Positions 31,526 through 40,959 of a stretch of 64,000 bases of DNA are shown one piece after another. The position numbers and the translations under genes are program-made. Origin of the DNA: Symbiodinium natans (lineage: Eukaryota; Sar; Dinophyceae; Suessiales; Symbiodiniaceae); NCBI GenBank assembly GCA_905221605.1, contig CAJNDS010002091.1:824501-888500 (forward strand). Direction: 5' to 3'. Positions within the stretch are counted from its first letter, which is position 1. Each line of letters begins with the position of its first letter. The notes beneath the pieces were generated by a model. It worked only from the letters and a program-made list of their open reading frames with translations, was not told the origin of the DNA and did no database searches.

Positions 31526-31581
31526 CTGAGGCAGTATTGCGTGATCCATGGAAGCAAGCTTGCACTCCACGATAACACTTC
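31526..31581 (-). CDS. Exon, unknown protein
   Basis: Two bases plus 18 codons (SVIVECKLASMDHAILPQ). The acceptor is ACCGGAG and the donor is CAG|GTTTCG. Confidence 0.7.
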
Positions 31582-31857
31582 CTCCGGTGCCACCCCCCAC
31601 CCAAGCGCCCTTTAAGGTTTCGGGGATCCCAGATAGAGGGTTTAGGGTTTAGGGTTTTGGGTTTAGGGTTGGTTCAAGAACTCGCTGTTGGGATAAGGAG
31701 GGGTTTAGGGTTTGAATTTTGTTGTGGGGCGAAACAGTATGAGATAACCCTAAACCCTAAACCCTAAACCCTAAACTTTAGGGATTCATGTGGGCGCATG
31801 GCGTACGGATTAAGGGTTCATCTAGTGTTGACCATCGGGACATGCAAGCTGTTGCCT

Positions 31858-31917
31858 GAACCCGAGAGGAGCCTGGGCTTAAAAGGGAGCCTCAACCCCC
31901 TCTCTGGGTCCTAGTTG
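31858..31917. mobile_element. Family M1 remnant
   Basis: Sixty-base internally deleted copy: AACCCGAGAGGAGCC start and TCTGGGTCCTAG end. Confidence 0.5.
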
Positions 31918-32240
31918 CAGGGGTTTTGGGTTTAGGGTTTAGGGTTTGGGGTTTGGGGTTTGGGGTTTGGGGTTCGGGGTTTAGAGTCTAGGGCTGCCTG
32001 GGCACCCTTGTTTCAAGACCTCGGAACAACTTGACACCGACACCCGAGACCCACAGCATCCGCGACCCACACCCACCCCACACCCAACCCCGCAAAACCA
32101 AAAAAACAAAATGAAATCACAGCACAATCTTCTACCCCAAGCGCTTCGCTCTTAAACCCTAAACCCTAAACCCTAAACCCTAAACCCTAAACCCTAAACC
32201 CTAAACCCTAAACCCTAAACCCTAAACCCTAACCCTAAAC

Positions 32241-32282
32241 CCTAATCAGCTCTTCACCCTTGAAACCTGGGCCAACGAATTC
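32241..32282 (-). CDS. Small exon, unknown protein
   Basis: Fourteen codons, phase 0 to 0 (EFVGPGFKGEELIR). The acceptor is GCACTTCAG and the donor is AGG|GTTTAGGG (telomeric). It follows 32,405-32,454 in frame. Confidence 0.65.
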
Positions 32283-32299
32283 CTGAAGTGCCAGAAAAC

Positions 32300-32392
32300 C
32301 CACCGTCGGTTTTGCAGGGAATGAGGGGATGGAGCTCCTACATAATCATCCCTTTTTGTCCCTCATTCCCTGCGAACCAACCGTAAGAGAAA
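32300..32392. repeat. Hairpin / short inverted repeat
   Basis: Arms ACCGTCGGTTTTGCAGGGAA and TTCCCTGCGAACCAACCGT (both continuing into ATGAGGGG/CCCTCAT), about 90 bases, inside the intron between the exons at 32,282 and 32,405. Confidence 0.7.
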
Positions 32393-32404
32393 GGATACCT
32401 GAAC

Positions 32405-32454
32405 ACCCCCCTCCTGATAGCTGCTGCCGCAGGAGAGCCCCATGGCCAAGCAGC
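32405..32454 (-). CDS. Exon, unknown protein
   Basis: Two bases plus 16 codons (CLAMGLSCGSSYQEGG). The acceptor is GCAATAG and the donor is GGT|GTTCAG. Confidence 0.6.
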
Positions 32455-32770
32455 CTATTGCTTGGGGGGCTTCGAGTTGTGGAGTCTAGGGTTTGGGTCT
32501 AGGGTTTAGGGTTTGGGTCTAGGGTTTAGGGTTTAGGGTTTAGGGTTTAGGGTTTGGGGTTTAGGGTTTAGGGTTTAGGGTTTAGGGTTTAGGGTTTAGG
32601 GTTTAGGGTTTAGGGGTTAGGGGTTAGGGGTTAGGGGTTGGGGGTTGGGGGTTTGGGGTTCACCTTTCGGGGTTCCGGGTTCCGGGTTCAGGGCTTCGAA
32701 GACTTGTGCAACAAGAAGTCTTGAAAAAAGGCGCCCGCAAAAGGGGCCATGATCTAGAACAACCCTACAC

Positions 32771-32800
32771 ACAAGCCGTGCGCATGATGTCGTGGCTCTC
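32771..32800 (-). CDS. Tiny exon, unknown protein
   Basis: Ten codons (ESHDIMRTAC), acceptor CTGTAGAG, donor TGT|GTGTAG. Confidence 0.4.
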
Positions 32801-32915
32801 CTCTACAGGGTTTGTAGATTATAGGGCTTGGGGTTGCTCCGCCAAAACCAAACCTCAACTCCAGATTTGGGCTACGAAAGCTAGACAAATGCCGGAGTAA
32901 CACGCGACAAGCGCA

Positions 32916-32918
<3 letters not shown>

Positions 32919-32948
<30 letters not shown>
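32919..32948. repeat. G homopolymer, about 30 bases
   Basis: Uninterrupted G tract. Confidence 0.95.
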
Positions 32949-32950
<2 letters not shown>

Positions 32951-33198
32951 AAGATTCCAAGTCGTCCCACACCACTGAGCCAAACCAGACAAACATCCTG
33001 ACCCTATTAACTCTTGAGCTTCTGGACCCAACCCTCCAAAGCCCCAAATCCTCCAGTACTCGGCCATCCAGCTCGAGGTCATAAGCGATTTTCTTTCAGG
33101 CCTAACATATTGTGTAATGCACCAAACATGAGTCACGATCTCAAAGCCGGAGCATCTCCACTCGATGCCAGACCGGCATCTCCACCTGTCTTGTAGCT

Positions 33199-33351
33199 AT
33201 GAACAAACTTCTTGACGACCGCACTCTTGAAGCTTTCGATTGAATGCCTGAGCAGCTTCAGACGGAGGGTGCTATTCTCCATGGCACCGGAGTCGGTTCA
33301 GACTGCTCCGTCGCCGGCACCGAGGACCCGATGGCTGTGAGGCAGCTCTAA
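33199..33351 (+). pseudogene. Plus-strand open segment broken by one TGA
   Basis: ATG at 33,199 reads MNKLLDDRTLEAFD, then TGA at 33,241, then continues in the same frame MPEQLQTEGAILHGTGVG, SDCSVAGTEDPMAVRQL to TAA. The composition is protein-like and opposite in strand to the exons around it. Possibly a decayed inserted gene; not recognised. Confidence 0.35.
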
Positions 33352-34143
33352 GCACTGAGCTTGCTCTGCTCTGGAAATCCTTGACCCAGAATTTCTTCAG
33401 CACAACTCGACTGCACGATTCTGATCCCCGCGTTGCGCCGAAAAATGTGTGTTTTGGGCACATCTCCCACGGTTGACGGTTCCTATTGCGCAAAATCACC
33501 CCCCGCATTTCAGACCCCGATCAGCAATATGAGCTGTCACCCCCACTCCCTCCCCCCTCCCCCCGATTTGTTCCAAGCAATTTTGGGCACATGTCTCTCC
33601 CCCCCCGATTTCGACACCCACGTTGCACCGAACATGTTTGGACTGAGGGTTTAGGTGTTCCCTCTGGCCTGGAGCTAGACGTCAGCGAAGTGCGAACTCA
33701 TCGCTGCTGAAAAACTGCGAAATCGGAATACCTACAGAACTTCAGGTTAACATACGAGTCAGAAAATAGCTGCGCACGGGACACATGTAACTTCCCTTGG
33801 ATAGGCTTTACACAGGCCTTGTATCCCTTCCTTGACGTTACTTCAAGGTATACAAGGCCTGTGTAAAGCTTCTCTGAAGGCAAAACTCCCCTTAATTAAC
33901 CCTAAACCCCAAACCCTATCCTAACGGTCCATCTACCTGACTGTAGGGCCCAAGTACATAACAAGGTACATGCAGTCTTAGGGCTACACCCGAAATCCGA
34001 AAGAACCCCCGGGTTCAAAAAGCATCTCTGGGGGCAAAAACCCCCTTGATAGCCTAAACCCGAAACCCTAAACCCGAAACCCGTAACCCTAAACCCGAAA
34101 CCCTAAACCCTAAACCCTAAACCCGAAACCCGAAACCCTAAAC
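33352..34143. other. Intronic or intergenic stretch
   Basis: Pyrimidine-rich region (33,500-33,610), a strong hairpin (33,803-33,872) and a CCCTAAA/CCCGAAA block (34,050-34,143). No exon recognised. Confidence 0.5.
33803..33872. repeat. Hairpin with 20-base arms
   Basis: GCTTTACACAGGCCTTGTAT faces ATACAAGGCCTGTGTAAAGC, a perfect inverted repeat around a 30-base loop. Confidence 0.85.
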
Positions 34144-34210
34144 CGTTCGTTCGCCTGCCGCTGCGGCATTGGTCAAGGCGCTGATGCAAGAGCCATTGCC
34201 TTGTCGACAT
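34144..34210 (-). CDS. Exon, basic segment
   Basis: Twenty-two codons plus one base: MSTRQWLLHQRLDQCRSG then RRTN. The acceptor is CCCGGAG and the donor is G|GTTTAGGG (telomeric). Another frame (PGDVDKAMALAS) is open over part of it. Confidence 0.5.
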
Positions 34211-34311
34211 CTCCGGGCTTTAGGGTTTAGGGTTTAGGGTTTAGGGTTTTTTAGGGTTTAAGGCATTCTCTAAACCCCAGAAAACCCCAAAGAACAACTT
34301 CCAAAGCAAGA

Positions 34312-34562
34312 GTGGGGTGCCAACTTATGGGGTGGGCTGTCTATCCGCCCTCTGAATATCCTTTGCAGGGCAGCCGCGCTTCTGCGAGGCCGTGGGCGGT
34401 TCTGCGAACTTCTCCACAAGGCAATTGTAAGCTTCCCTATAGGTTCTGCGCGGCTATGCAGGGCTCGTCGGGTTCTGCGGGGGTGTCATGGGGTGTCTGT
34501 AGTTCTGCAGGGGTCATTCAGGGGGTCGGGTAGGGCGGCCCACCCCATGAATTGGCACCCGA
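34312..34562. mobile_element. Inverted-repeat element, about 250 bp
   Basis: Ends GGGTGCCAACTTATGGGGTG and CACCCCATGAATTGGCACCC are inverted repeats. The interior repeats the motif TTCTGCGNGG six times (34,380-34,520). Single copy in this window. Confidence 0.7.
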
Positions 34563-34754
34563 AAGAGACCCCACCCCTTTGCCCGCCAGTCCTGGTTTAG
34601 AGTAGGGTTTAGCAATCGGCCTCTACCCAAAGCCACGACACCCTGAACCCTTCGACTTAGTGTACTTTCGGGGTTTAGGGTTGTAGACTTAGAAACCCAA
34701 ACCCTGAACCCTAAACCCTAAACCCTAAACGAGGGTTCAGGGTTTTGGGCAAGC

Positions 34755-34816
34755 CCCTTTGCGGTCGAAAGGCTGGGTGTCATCCAGGTCTCGGAAGCGT
34801 AGTCAAAGATCTCCGC
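34755..34816 (-). CDS. Exon, Kelch-like repeat segment
   Basis: Twenty codons plus two bases (AEIFDYASETWMTPSLSTAK). The pattern A-E-x-F-D-x-x-x-x-x-W with a following small-residue strand is that of a Kelch propeller blade. The acceptor is CGGTCGAG and the donor is GG|GCTTGC (GC type). Phase 0 in agrees with 35,683-35,804. Confidence 0.65.
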
Positions 34817-34917
34817 CTCGACCGCCCGGAGGCCAAAACCCTACACCCCGCTACTATTTGCTCACGAACCCCTAACCAATGGAAACAAATGGAAAGATGT
34901 ATTGTTTGTATGATAAA

Positions 34918-34966
34918 TAAATATATATATATATATGTATACGTATGTATATATATATATATATAT
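34918..34966. repeat. (TA)n microsatellite
   Basis: ATATAT tracts with GTATACGT interruptions in an intron, followed by T and G homopolymers (34,991-35,013). Confidence 0.9.
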
Positions 34967-35555
34967 TCCTTATCAGGGCAATATAGGTTCTTTTTTTTTT
35001 TGGGGGGGGGGGGGTTCTTGGCAAACAGTCGCCTCAAATCCTATCGGCCTGGGTTTAGGGTGCACTATTTGGGGGGGGGGGGGTGTATACTCGGCGTCCC
35101 TTACTGTCGCAAACCTCCATTTGGGTCAAAACTCGAACGCCCCAAGGCTGCGATCCTTTCCCACAGCTGAGGGTCAATTCAGGGTTGCTTTAAGTGGCGC
35201 TGCGGCGCTCCCTTGCACTGGGTATTGCCAGTAAGGTTTCGGTGTTATACGCTTTCGCGCTGAGGACAAGTTCATCTGATTCATGGGCGCTTTTTGTTGG
35301 GTGCCTTTCTTGGTATACAAAACTACCGTACGGGTCCATGTACCTCATTGTTGTATACTGGGGCCCCAAAGTCCCTATATAGGAGGCACTTTGAGACCCA
35401 AGTACTCCCTATATATGCGCATGGACCCTTAGGGCTACAATCTCAAATTGTAAGGGCGCTGAAAAGGACCCCGACATCGCGTGGCAATTGCCGGCTCCTC
35501 GCTTTGCAACTCAACTGGTCCACCGCTGACGCCCAGCGAACGCCCCCCTAAACCC

Positions 35556-35682
35556 TAAACCCTAAACCCTAGACCCTAAACCCGAAACCCTAAACCCCTA
35601 AACCCCTAAACCCCTAAACCCCTAAACCCCTAAACCCCTAAACCCCTAAACCCCTAAACCCCTAAACCCCCAAACCCTAAAC
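35556..35682. repeat. Array with pure (CCCCTAAA)n block
   Basis: CCCTAAA units followed by about ten identical 8-base units AACCCCTA, running directly to the donor of the exon at 35,683. Confidence 0.9.
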
Positions 35683-35804
35683 CCTCTCCAGCGAGATGTT
35701 CTCTGAAATAAAGGCAACATTTCTCTGCTTGTTGAGCAGCCTTTGGAAGGCTGCCAGCTTGTCGGCACGGTGCCCCTCCCCCTGGCCCAGACTGTAGACC
35801 AAGC
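35683..35804 (-). CDS. Exon, helical segment
   Basis: Two bases plus 40 codons, reading LVYSLGQGEGHRADKLAAFQ, then RLLNKQRNVAFISENISLER. The acceptor is GGCTTTCAG and the donor is AGG|GTTTAGGG (telomeric). It joins 36,240-36,309 through a phase-1 GC-AG intron and 34,755-34,816 in phase 0. Confidence 0.8.
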
Positions 35805-36239
35805 CTGAAAGCCCAAAACCTTCTAAACTTCGATCCCACAGGCCCTGAGTACACCCGGGCCCCCCAAAGCCCCAAAGCCCCCGAAGTTCCACCAGACCTT
35901 TGGGGGGGGTAGGGGGTCGGGGGGGCTTAGGGGGGCTTCAGGGGGGCTTCAGGGGAGTTTGGGGCTTTGGGGGGTTTAGGGGTTAGGGGTTTAGGGTGGA
36001 GGGTTGGGTGTTTAGGGTGTAGGATTCAGGGATTATTGTTTAGGGTTTAGGGGTACGGCTTGTCAAGTTTAGGGATTAGGGGTTTAGTGTTTAGTGAGTT
36101 CAGGGCTTCCTTGAAGGGTTTGGGGGCTTCCGGTCCTTAACTCCCTAACCCCCTCTAAATCCCCAAAACACTCGACGCAATCCACCAAACCCCCTAAACT
36201 CCTTCAACCCGCCGAGACAGCCCAAGCCCGCCTGCCAGC

Positions 36240-36309
36240 CCTGAACCACGCAGTCGTTCAACGTCACGGCGCCAGGACTGACGTAGTGCTTGGTTTTAAA
36301 GCAGCACCA
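36240..36309 (-). CDS. Exon, unknown protein
   Basis: Twenty-three codons plus one base, reading WCCFKTKHYVSPGAVTLN then DCVVQ. The acceptor is CCCTCAG and the donor is G|GCTGGC (GC type); the junction gives VVQGLVYSLG. Confidence 0.75.
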
Positions 36310-36510
36310 CTGAGGGTTTTGAAGTGGTTAGGGGGTTTAGGGTTTAGGGCTTCACGGGTCTAGAGGTTTAGAACTTTAGGGCGTAGGGGTTTAGAAGTTT
36401 CGGGGTCCCGAGGTTCAGAGGTCTAGAGTTTTGGGTGCAAGGTTTACGGTTTAGGGTTTAGGGTTTAGGGTTGAGAGTTTAGGGTTTAGGGTTTAGGGTT
36501 TAGGTTCTTC

Positions 36511-36550
36511 CTCAGCGGGGGAAGCTGACACAAAGGCAATTGCAATGATC
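36511..36550 (-). CDS. Small exon, unknown protein
   Basis: One base plus 13 codons (IIAIAFVSASPAE). The acceptor is GGCGTAG. The donor consistent with the next exon is GAG|GAAGAA (GA type). A second open frame exists (MGVGSLQLPLCQLPPL). Confidence 0.5.
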
Positions 36551-36763
36551 CTACGCCCATGCTCGACTCCATACTAGCGACTTGTACTGCAACGGGAGAA
36601 TTTACTAGGCTTAGAACTCAGGGTTCAGATTTGTTGCAGTCTTCCCGGTGTGGGGAAGGGAATTATAGTGCAGGGAGGAGAGATGGTTCTGGGCTTGGGG
36701 AAATCGGGGTTTCGGATGAGTCTAAGGGATTTTTGCGAAAACCCGAAACCCTAAACCTTAAAC

Positions 36764-36805
36764 CCTTCTTCTGTCTCTCTCGGTGCCCACATTGGCCTCC
36801 ACCAC
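36764..36805 (-). CDS. Small exon, charged segment
   Basis: Fourteen codons (VVEANVGTERDRRR). The acceptor is GTCTTAG and the donor is AGG|GTTTAAGG, a telomere-variant unit. Confidence 0.6.
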
Positions 36806-36867
36806 CTAAGACCCTGGCGCGAAGCCGCAAACGCCAACCCAAAAACCAAAACCCGTGTCGTCCCCTG

Positions 36868-36960
36868 ACCCTAATAATTACCCAAGGAGGGGATGATAAG
36901 GGAACCCCAACCCAAAAAAAAAAGAAAAAAAAGGAAACAAGGGCCTACTCCGGGTCCTAT
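36868..36960. mobile_element. Inverted-repeat element, family M1, copy 9
   Basis: GGGAACCCCAACCC core, A-rich middle and CTACTCCGGGTCCTA end. Confidence 0.55.
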
Positions 36961-37467
36961 TTAACGCCCCCCCCCCCCACCCCCTAATTTTAAGTACCCC
37001 CCAGGATAGTTATATCATAGGGTAAGGGGGGGGGGGGGGTATTTAATATTAGGGGTATTAGGGTATTAGGGTATTAGGGTTTAGGGTTTAGGGTTTAGGG
37101 TTTAGGGTTTAGGGTTTAGGGTTTAGGGTTTAGGGTTTAACAACCCTAAACAATTTATTCAATTATGCTCGGATCTCTGCCGTTGCTTAATAGCAAAACC
37201 ATCCCTTAGTTCAGGCGCATTGGAGCTTCTTTGTTTAGGGATTAGGGTTTAGGGTTTAGGGTTTAGGGTTTGGGGTTTGGGGTTTGGGGTTTGGGGTTTA
37301 GGGTTTAGGGTTAGGGTTTGGGCTCGAAACCTCCTGCCTCTGCTACACGAAAGCCCAAAACCCTCCCCCCTAAACCCCCAAAACACCCTATATAAACCCT
37401 ACACCCTACACCCTACACCCTACACCCTAAACCCTAAACCCTAAACCCTAAACCCTAAACCCTTAAC

Positions 37468-37518
37468 CCCTGGGAGCCCGTGTCTTAGCCTTGGCGGAAG
37501 AGACCAGCTCATGGCAAC
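37468..37518 (-). CDS. Exon, basic segment
   Basis: Two bases, 16 codons, one base (CHELVSSAKAKTRAPR). The acceptor is GGGGGCAG and the donor is G|GTTAAGGG. Confidence 0.6.
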
Positions 37519-37849
37519 CTGCCCCCGTGGAAAGGGCGCGGATTCAGGGTTAGTGTTTAAGGTTTAGGGTTTAGGGTTTAGGGTTTAGGGTTTAGGGTTT
37601 AGGGTTTAAGGGTTGGGGGTTTACCGCTTGCCTTATATTGGTTGGTGGTCTCTTGAAGCAGGGTTTCTGTTTTGCAGGGGGTTCTTATTAGGGTACCTGG
37701 GGGCTCTATTAAGGTATATCGGTAGCGGTACTTGGTAGGGTGGCTGTAACTTAATTTTTGGGCTGCCTTATTCAGAAACCCAATAAACTCAAAAAGGCTA
37801 AGGGTCTAAAGTTATAGTAAAGCACCACAAAGACGGGTTGGGGATTTAC

Positions 37850-37938
37850 CTCTTCCCAGCCAGGGAAGGCAACTCGTAAATCCAGAACAGGCGGTGGTAG
37901 TTTATGGCTTCACAGCTCTCGAGTACTTTAGAGTCTTC
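37850..37938 (-). CDS. Exon, unknown protein
   Basis: Twenty-nine codons plus two bases, reading EDSKVLESCEAINYHRLFWI then YELPSLAGK. The acceptor is GCAGCAAG and the donor is AG|GTAAAT. A 47-nt intron (37,939-37,985) would separate it from the next exon upstream. Confidence 0.75.
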
Positions 37939-37985
37939 CTTGCTGCACTCTAGATGCGAAATAGCGCTCCCGTCTGCAGCATGAC

Positions 37986-38059
37986 GGAAATCATCGACAC
38001 TTCCGAAGAGCGCCCCGGATTAAGGTGACTATTGAGGGCATCCCCAACAGGGAGCATCA
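37986..38059 (-). CDS. Exon, unknown protein
   Basis: Two bases plus 24 codons, reading MLPVGDALNSHLNPGRSSEV then SMIS. The acceptor is TCTCAAAG and the donor is TCC|GTCATG. The frame runs on for a further 13 codons to a TAG, so a downstream donor is possible. Confidence 0.65.
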
Positions 38060-38390
38060 CTTTGAGAACTGACCACACAGGGTTTCGGGCTAGGGGGCCC
38101 TCAAGTAGGGGTTTAAACGCTGGAATCCTAAACCCTAAACAATGACACCCCCCTTAGAACCATAATACAAGTCATTTTAATAATTATTCTTGGGTTTTAG
38201 ACGACTAAAAACACACAGTCATTCCTAAGGAGACTATAGTAAGTAACAGCCCCCAGAGTCCCCCCAAGTTCCCATAAGCCCACGAAGCTGACCCCACAGG
38301 CAGGTCCAGTTGCAGCTACGGGTCGTCTGAGGGTTTAGGGTTTAGGGTTTAGGGTTCAGGGTTCAGGGTTCAGGGTTTAGGGTAACTTAC

Positions 38391-38500
38391 TTGGTAGTCC
38401 AGTAACCATATTATAGTAAGTTCACCCTTGTTTGGGTTGGTTACTTGATTAGGGAACCCAGAACAAGAAATGCAAACGGTACCACTGAGCTACCAAGCTT
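38391..38500. mobile_element. Inverted-repeat element, family M5, copy
   Basis: CTTGGTAGTCCAGTAACC facing GGTACCACTGAGCTACCAAG, about 110 bases, core TTCACCCTTGTTTGGGTTGG. The best inverted ends in the family. Confidence 0.75.
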
Positions 38501-38644
38501 ATGCTAAGAGTTTCGGAGGGTTTGGGCGTCTTTAGGATAGTATACTCGGCTTCAAAGACCCTCAATCCCTAGACCTAAATCCCAGTCAAACACCCCTTGA
38601 AGACCCTGTAACCCTATCCTCTAAGCCCAAAGACCCTGTAAGGC

Positions 38645-38745
38645 CTCATAGGCGCCCAGGACAGAAACATTGGGTCCATCCATGCTTTCGGCGCGCCTGC
38701 CCATGCATTCAAAGTCTGTAGGGCTGGAAGGGTCCGCATTCGTCT
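38645..38745 (-). CDS. Exon, unknown protein
   Basis: Two bases plus 33 codons, reading TNADPSSPTDFECMGRRAES, then MDGPNVSVLGAYE. The acceptor is CCCTTCAG and the donor is GAG|GCCTTA (GC type). It follows 39,662-39,740 in phase 1. Confidence 0.7.
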
Positions 38746-39020
38746 CTGAAGGGGTGGGTTTCGGGTTTAGGGTTTAGGTTTTAGGGTTTAGGGTTTAGGG
38801 TTCTGAAAGGGTTCAACCCTTACCCTAACCCCTGAACCCCATGAGCCTTAAATCAGCTTGGTTGATGTCATGCCCGTGACATATTTTCTACAGCGTTTTA
38901 GGTCTAGAGTTTAGGGAGTTTAGGGTCGTGCCTCAAGGGTGTAACCTTGATGATATAGGGATCCCCCAAACCCAAGCCCCAGAAACCCTCTTTAAGGCTT
39001 TAAGGTTCAAGATTTAGGGT

Positions 39021-39205
39021 ATGATCATGGGTTCCCCTACTACCCCCCTCTATACTACCCCCCTAGGTTCCCCCCATAATTCAGGCTGTTTACCGACAAT
39101 AAAGCAAGGTTACTTAAGGGGGCCCTAAACCTTAAACCCTAAACCCGAAACCCTAAAAACACTTAGAGGGGGGTAGCAGGGCAGGGAAACCCATGGTATA
39201 ATGGC
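39021..39205. mobile_element. Inverted-repeat element, family M7, copy 2
   Basis: GATCATGGGTTCCCCTAC facing GGGAAACCCATGGTATAA, with CCCCCTCTATACTACCCCCC inside; about 185 bases. Confidence 0.65.
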
Positions 39206-39367
39206 TTGCGGTTTCGAGTCCGGGCTGAGTCCAAAGGAGGCGGGCTAGAATTTACTTTGCAAAGCAAAACACCGGACCCCCGAAACCCTGAACCCTGCTT
39301 CAAGGAGTAGGGTTTCGGGTTTAGGGTTCAGGGTTTAGGGGTTTAGGGTTGGTTCAGGGTTTAGGGT

Positions 39368-39530
39368 TTAGAGATCAGGGGACTTCGTAAGTGGGGCTGT
39401 AAGGGTAAGGTATCTGTACTTATAATGACTTATAAGCCCCACTATAAGGTATCTGTACTTATAATGACTTATAAGCCCAACTATAAGGTAGCTATAAACA
39501 TACTTGCTAGGTGCTCCGATCCTCAAAGTA
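39368..39530. repeat. Inverted element with internal tandem duplication
   Basis: A 39-base unit beginning CTTATAATGACTTATAAGCC occurs twice in tandem (39,419-39,496) between ends GATCAGGGGACTT and CTCCGATCCTC; related ends occur at 40,560-40,690. Confidence 0.6.
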
Positions 39531-39567
39531 GGAAAAAGGGCAGTGCCATGAACCCCTAGCAAACAGT

Positions 39568-39661
39568 ACTCCTAAACCCTAAACCCTAAACCCTAAACCC
39601 TAAACCCCAAACCCTAAACCCTAAACCCTAAACCCTAAACCCTAAACCCTAAACCCTAAAC
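39568..39661. repeat. Telomere-like array (CCCTAAA)n
   Basis: About 13 units ending exactly at the donor of the exon at 39,662. Confidence 0.9.
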
Positions 39662-39740
39662 CCGCCATGCGCCTCGGCAGGGTGGACAGGGGCGTGGAGG
39701 CCGTCCACGGCCCATCCAGCGTTGCATTCTCACAATGCAC
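39662..39740 (-). CDS. Exon, unknown protein
   Basis: Twenty-six codons plus one base, reading VHCENATLDGPWTASTPLST then LPRRMA. The acceptor is TTCCCTTGCAG and the donor is G|GTTTAGGG (telomeric). Confidence 0.8.
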
Positions 39741-39759
39741 CTGCAAGGGAAGCCCGAAT

Positions 39760-39850
39760 CCTAAACCCTAAACCCTAAACCCTAAACCCTAAACCCTAAA
39801 CCCTAGACCCTAGACCCTAGACCCTAGACCCTAGACCCTAGACCCTAAAC
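39760..39850. repeat. CCCTAAA array with pure CCCTAGA block
   Basis: Six CCCTAAA units then seven identical CCCTAGA units, another locally homogenised variant. Confidence 0.9.
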
Positions 39851-40159
39851 CCAAATCCTAAGCCCAAAACATCCCTGAACCCTGCAAAAGCCCCCAGCGA
39901 CTCTGTGCTTCAGCATTCCTACGGAGCTCCGGCCCCCAACGTAAAATCCCCAAAGCTACGTACCAGCAAACCCTAAACCCTAAACCCTAAACCATGAAAC
40001 CTAAACCCAAACCCCTTAAACCGTACACATCCTGTACCCTGCGTCAAAGCGCTAGCATCAAACCCTAAACCCTAAACCCTGAACCCTGAACCCTAAACCC
40101 TAAACCCTAAACCCTAAACCCTAAGTTTGGGGGGTTTTGGGATAAGAGAGCCCCAGGGC

Positions 40160-40234
40160 CTTGGCGCGAAAAAGCACCTCGGAGTTCGAAGGAAGGCCGG
40201 AGACCGTGCAGCTGCTGTCGCCTCTTTTCTTACG
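40160..40234 (-). CDS. Exon, fibronectin-III-like segment
   Basis: Twenty-five codons, phase 0 to 0: RKKRGDSSCTVSGLPSNSEV then LFRAK. The motif TVSGL-P-x-x-x-x-x-LFRAKA resembles the E-F strands of fibronectin type III (tVsgLpPgTeYxFRVxA). The acceptor is AACCGAAG and the donor AAG|GCCCTG (GC type) joins 39,662-39,740. Confidence 0.6.
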
Positions 40235-40237
40235 CTT

Positions 40238-40485
40238 CGGTTTAGGGTTTAGGGTTTAGGGTTTAGGGTTTAGGGTTTAGGGTTTAGGGTTTAGGGTTTA
40301 GGGTTTAGGGTTTAGGGTTTAGGGTTTAGGGTTTTGGTTTAGGGTTTAGGGTTTAGGGTTTAGGGTTTAGGGTTTAGGGTTTAGGGTTTGGGTTTGGGGT
40401 TTGGGGTTTGGGGTTTGGGGTTTGGGGTTTGGGGTTTGGGGTTTAGGGTTTAGGGTTTAGGGTTTAGGGCTAGGGTTTAGGGCTT
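40238..40485. repeat. Long mixed array TTTAGGG / TTTGGGG
   Basis: About 34 units, including a pure run of eight TTTGGGG (40,388-40,443). Confidence 0.95.
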
Positions 40486-40959
40486 GCTACAGTTTAGCGT
40501 TTTGAGTTCTCGGGCTCGATAGCCAACCATAATACTGCCCCCCACTTCTTCATTCCCTACTTGGAGGATCGGGGCACTCAGTGAGTAGGGCTATAAGAGT
40601 TAGAAGTATCTGGATTGGGGTCATGAGTAATTCAAAGTATACTTACCTTACTTATAACCCCACGTACTAAGTCCCTGATCCTCTAAGTACTACACAGTGG
40701 CAGCTGAAGCTTGGGGGGATTTAAGGGCTTTTGAGGGCTCAGGGTAATTTGGGTTGTGCACAAAAACCTCAGGGTTCTGAACCCTAACACCAAAGCCCTA
40801 AGCCCTAAGCCCTCTACCCCAAACCCTGACTGTTGGGCCTGACGCTAAGGCTTAACAAGTGTAGGATGCGGGGGTTAATGGCTCCAGGGATCAGCTGCAC
40901 GCACATGAGGGGTATTTCCCTATTCGAACCCTAAGCCCAAAAACCTAACCCGAAAGCGT

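Noticed and set aside
32754-33136. Minus-strand open frames with a proline run
   Set aside because: Created by the G30 tract read on the minus strand.
34745-35234. Open frames with YIYIYI or similar runs
   Set aside because: They translate the TA microsatellite and G/T homopolymers.
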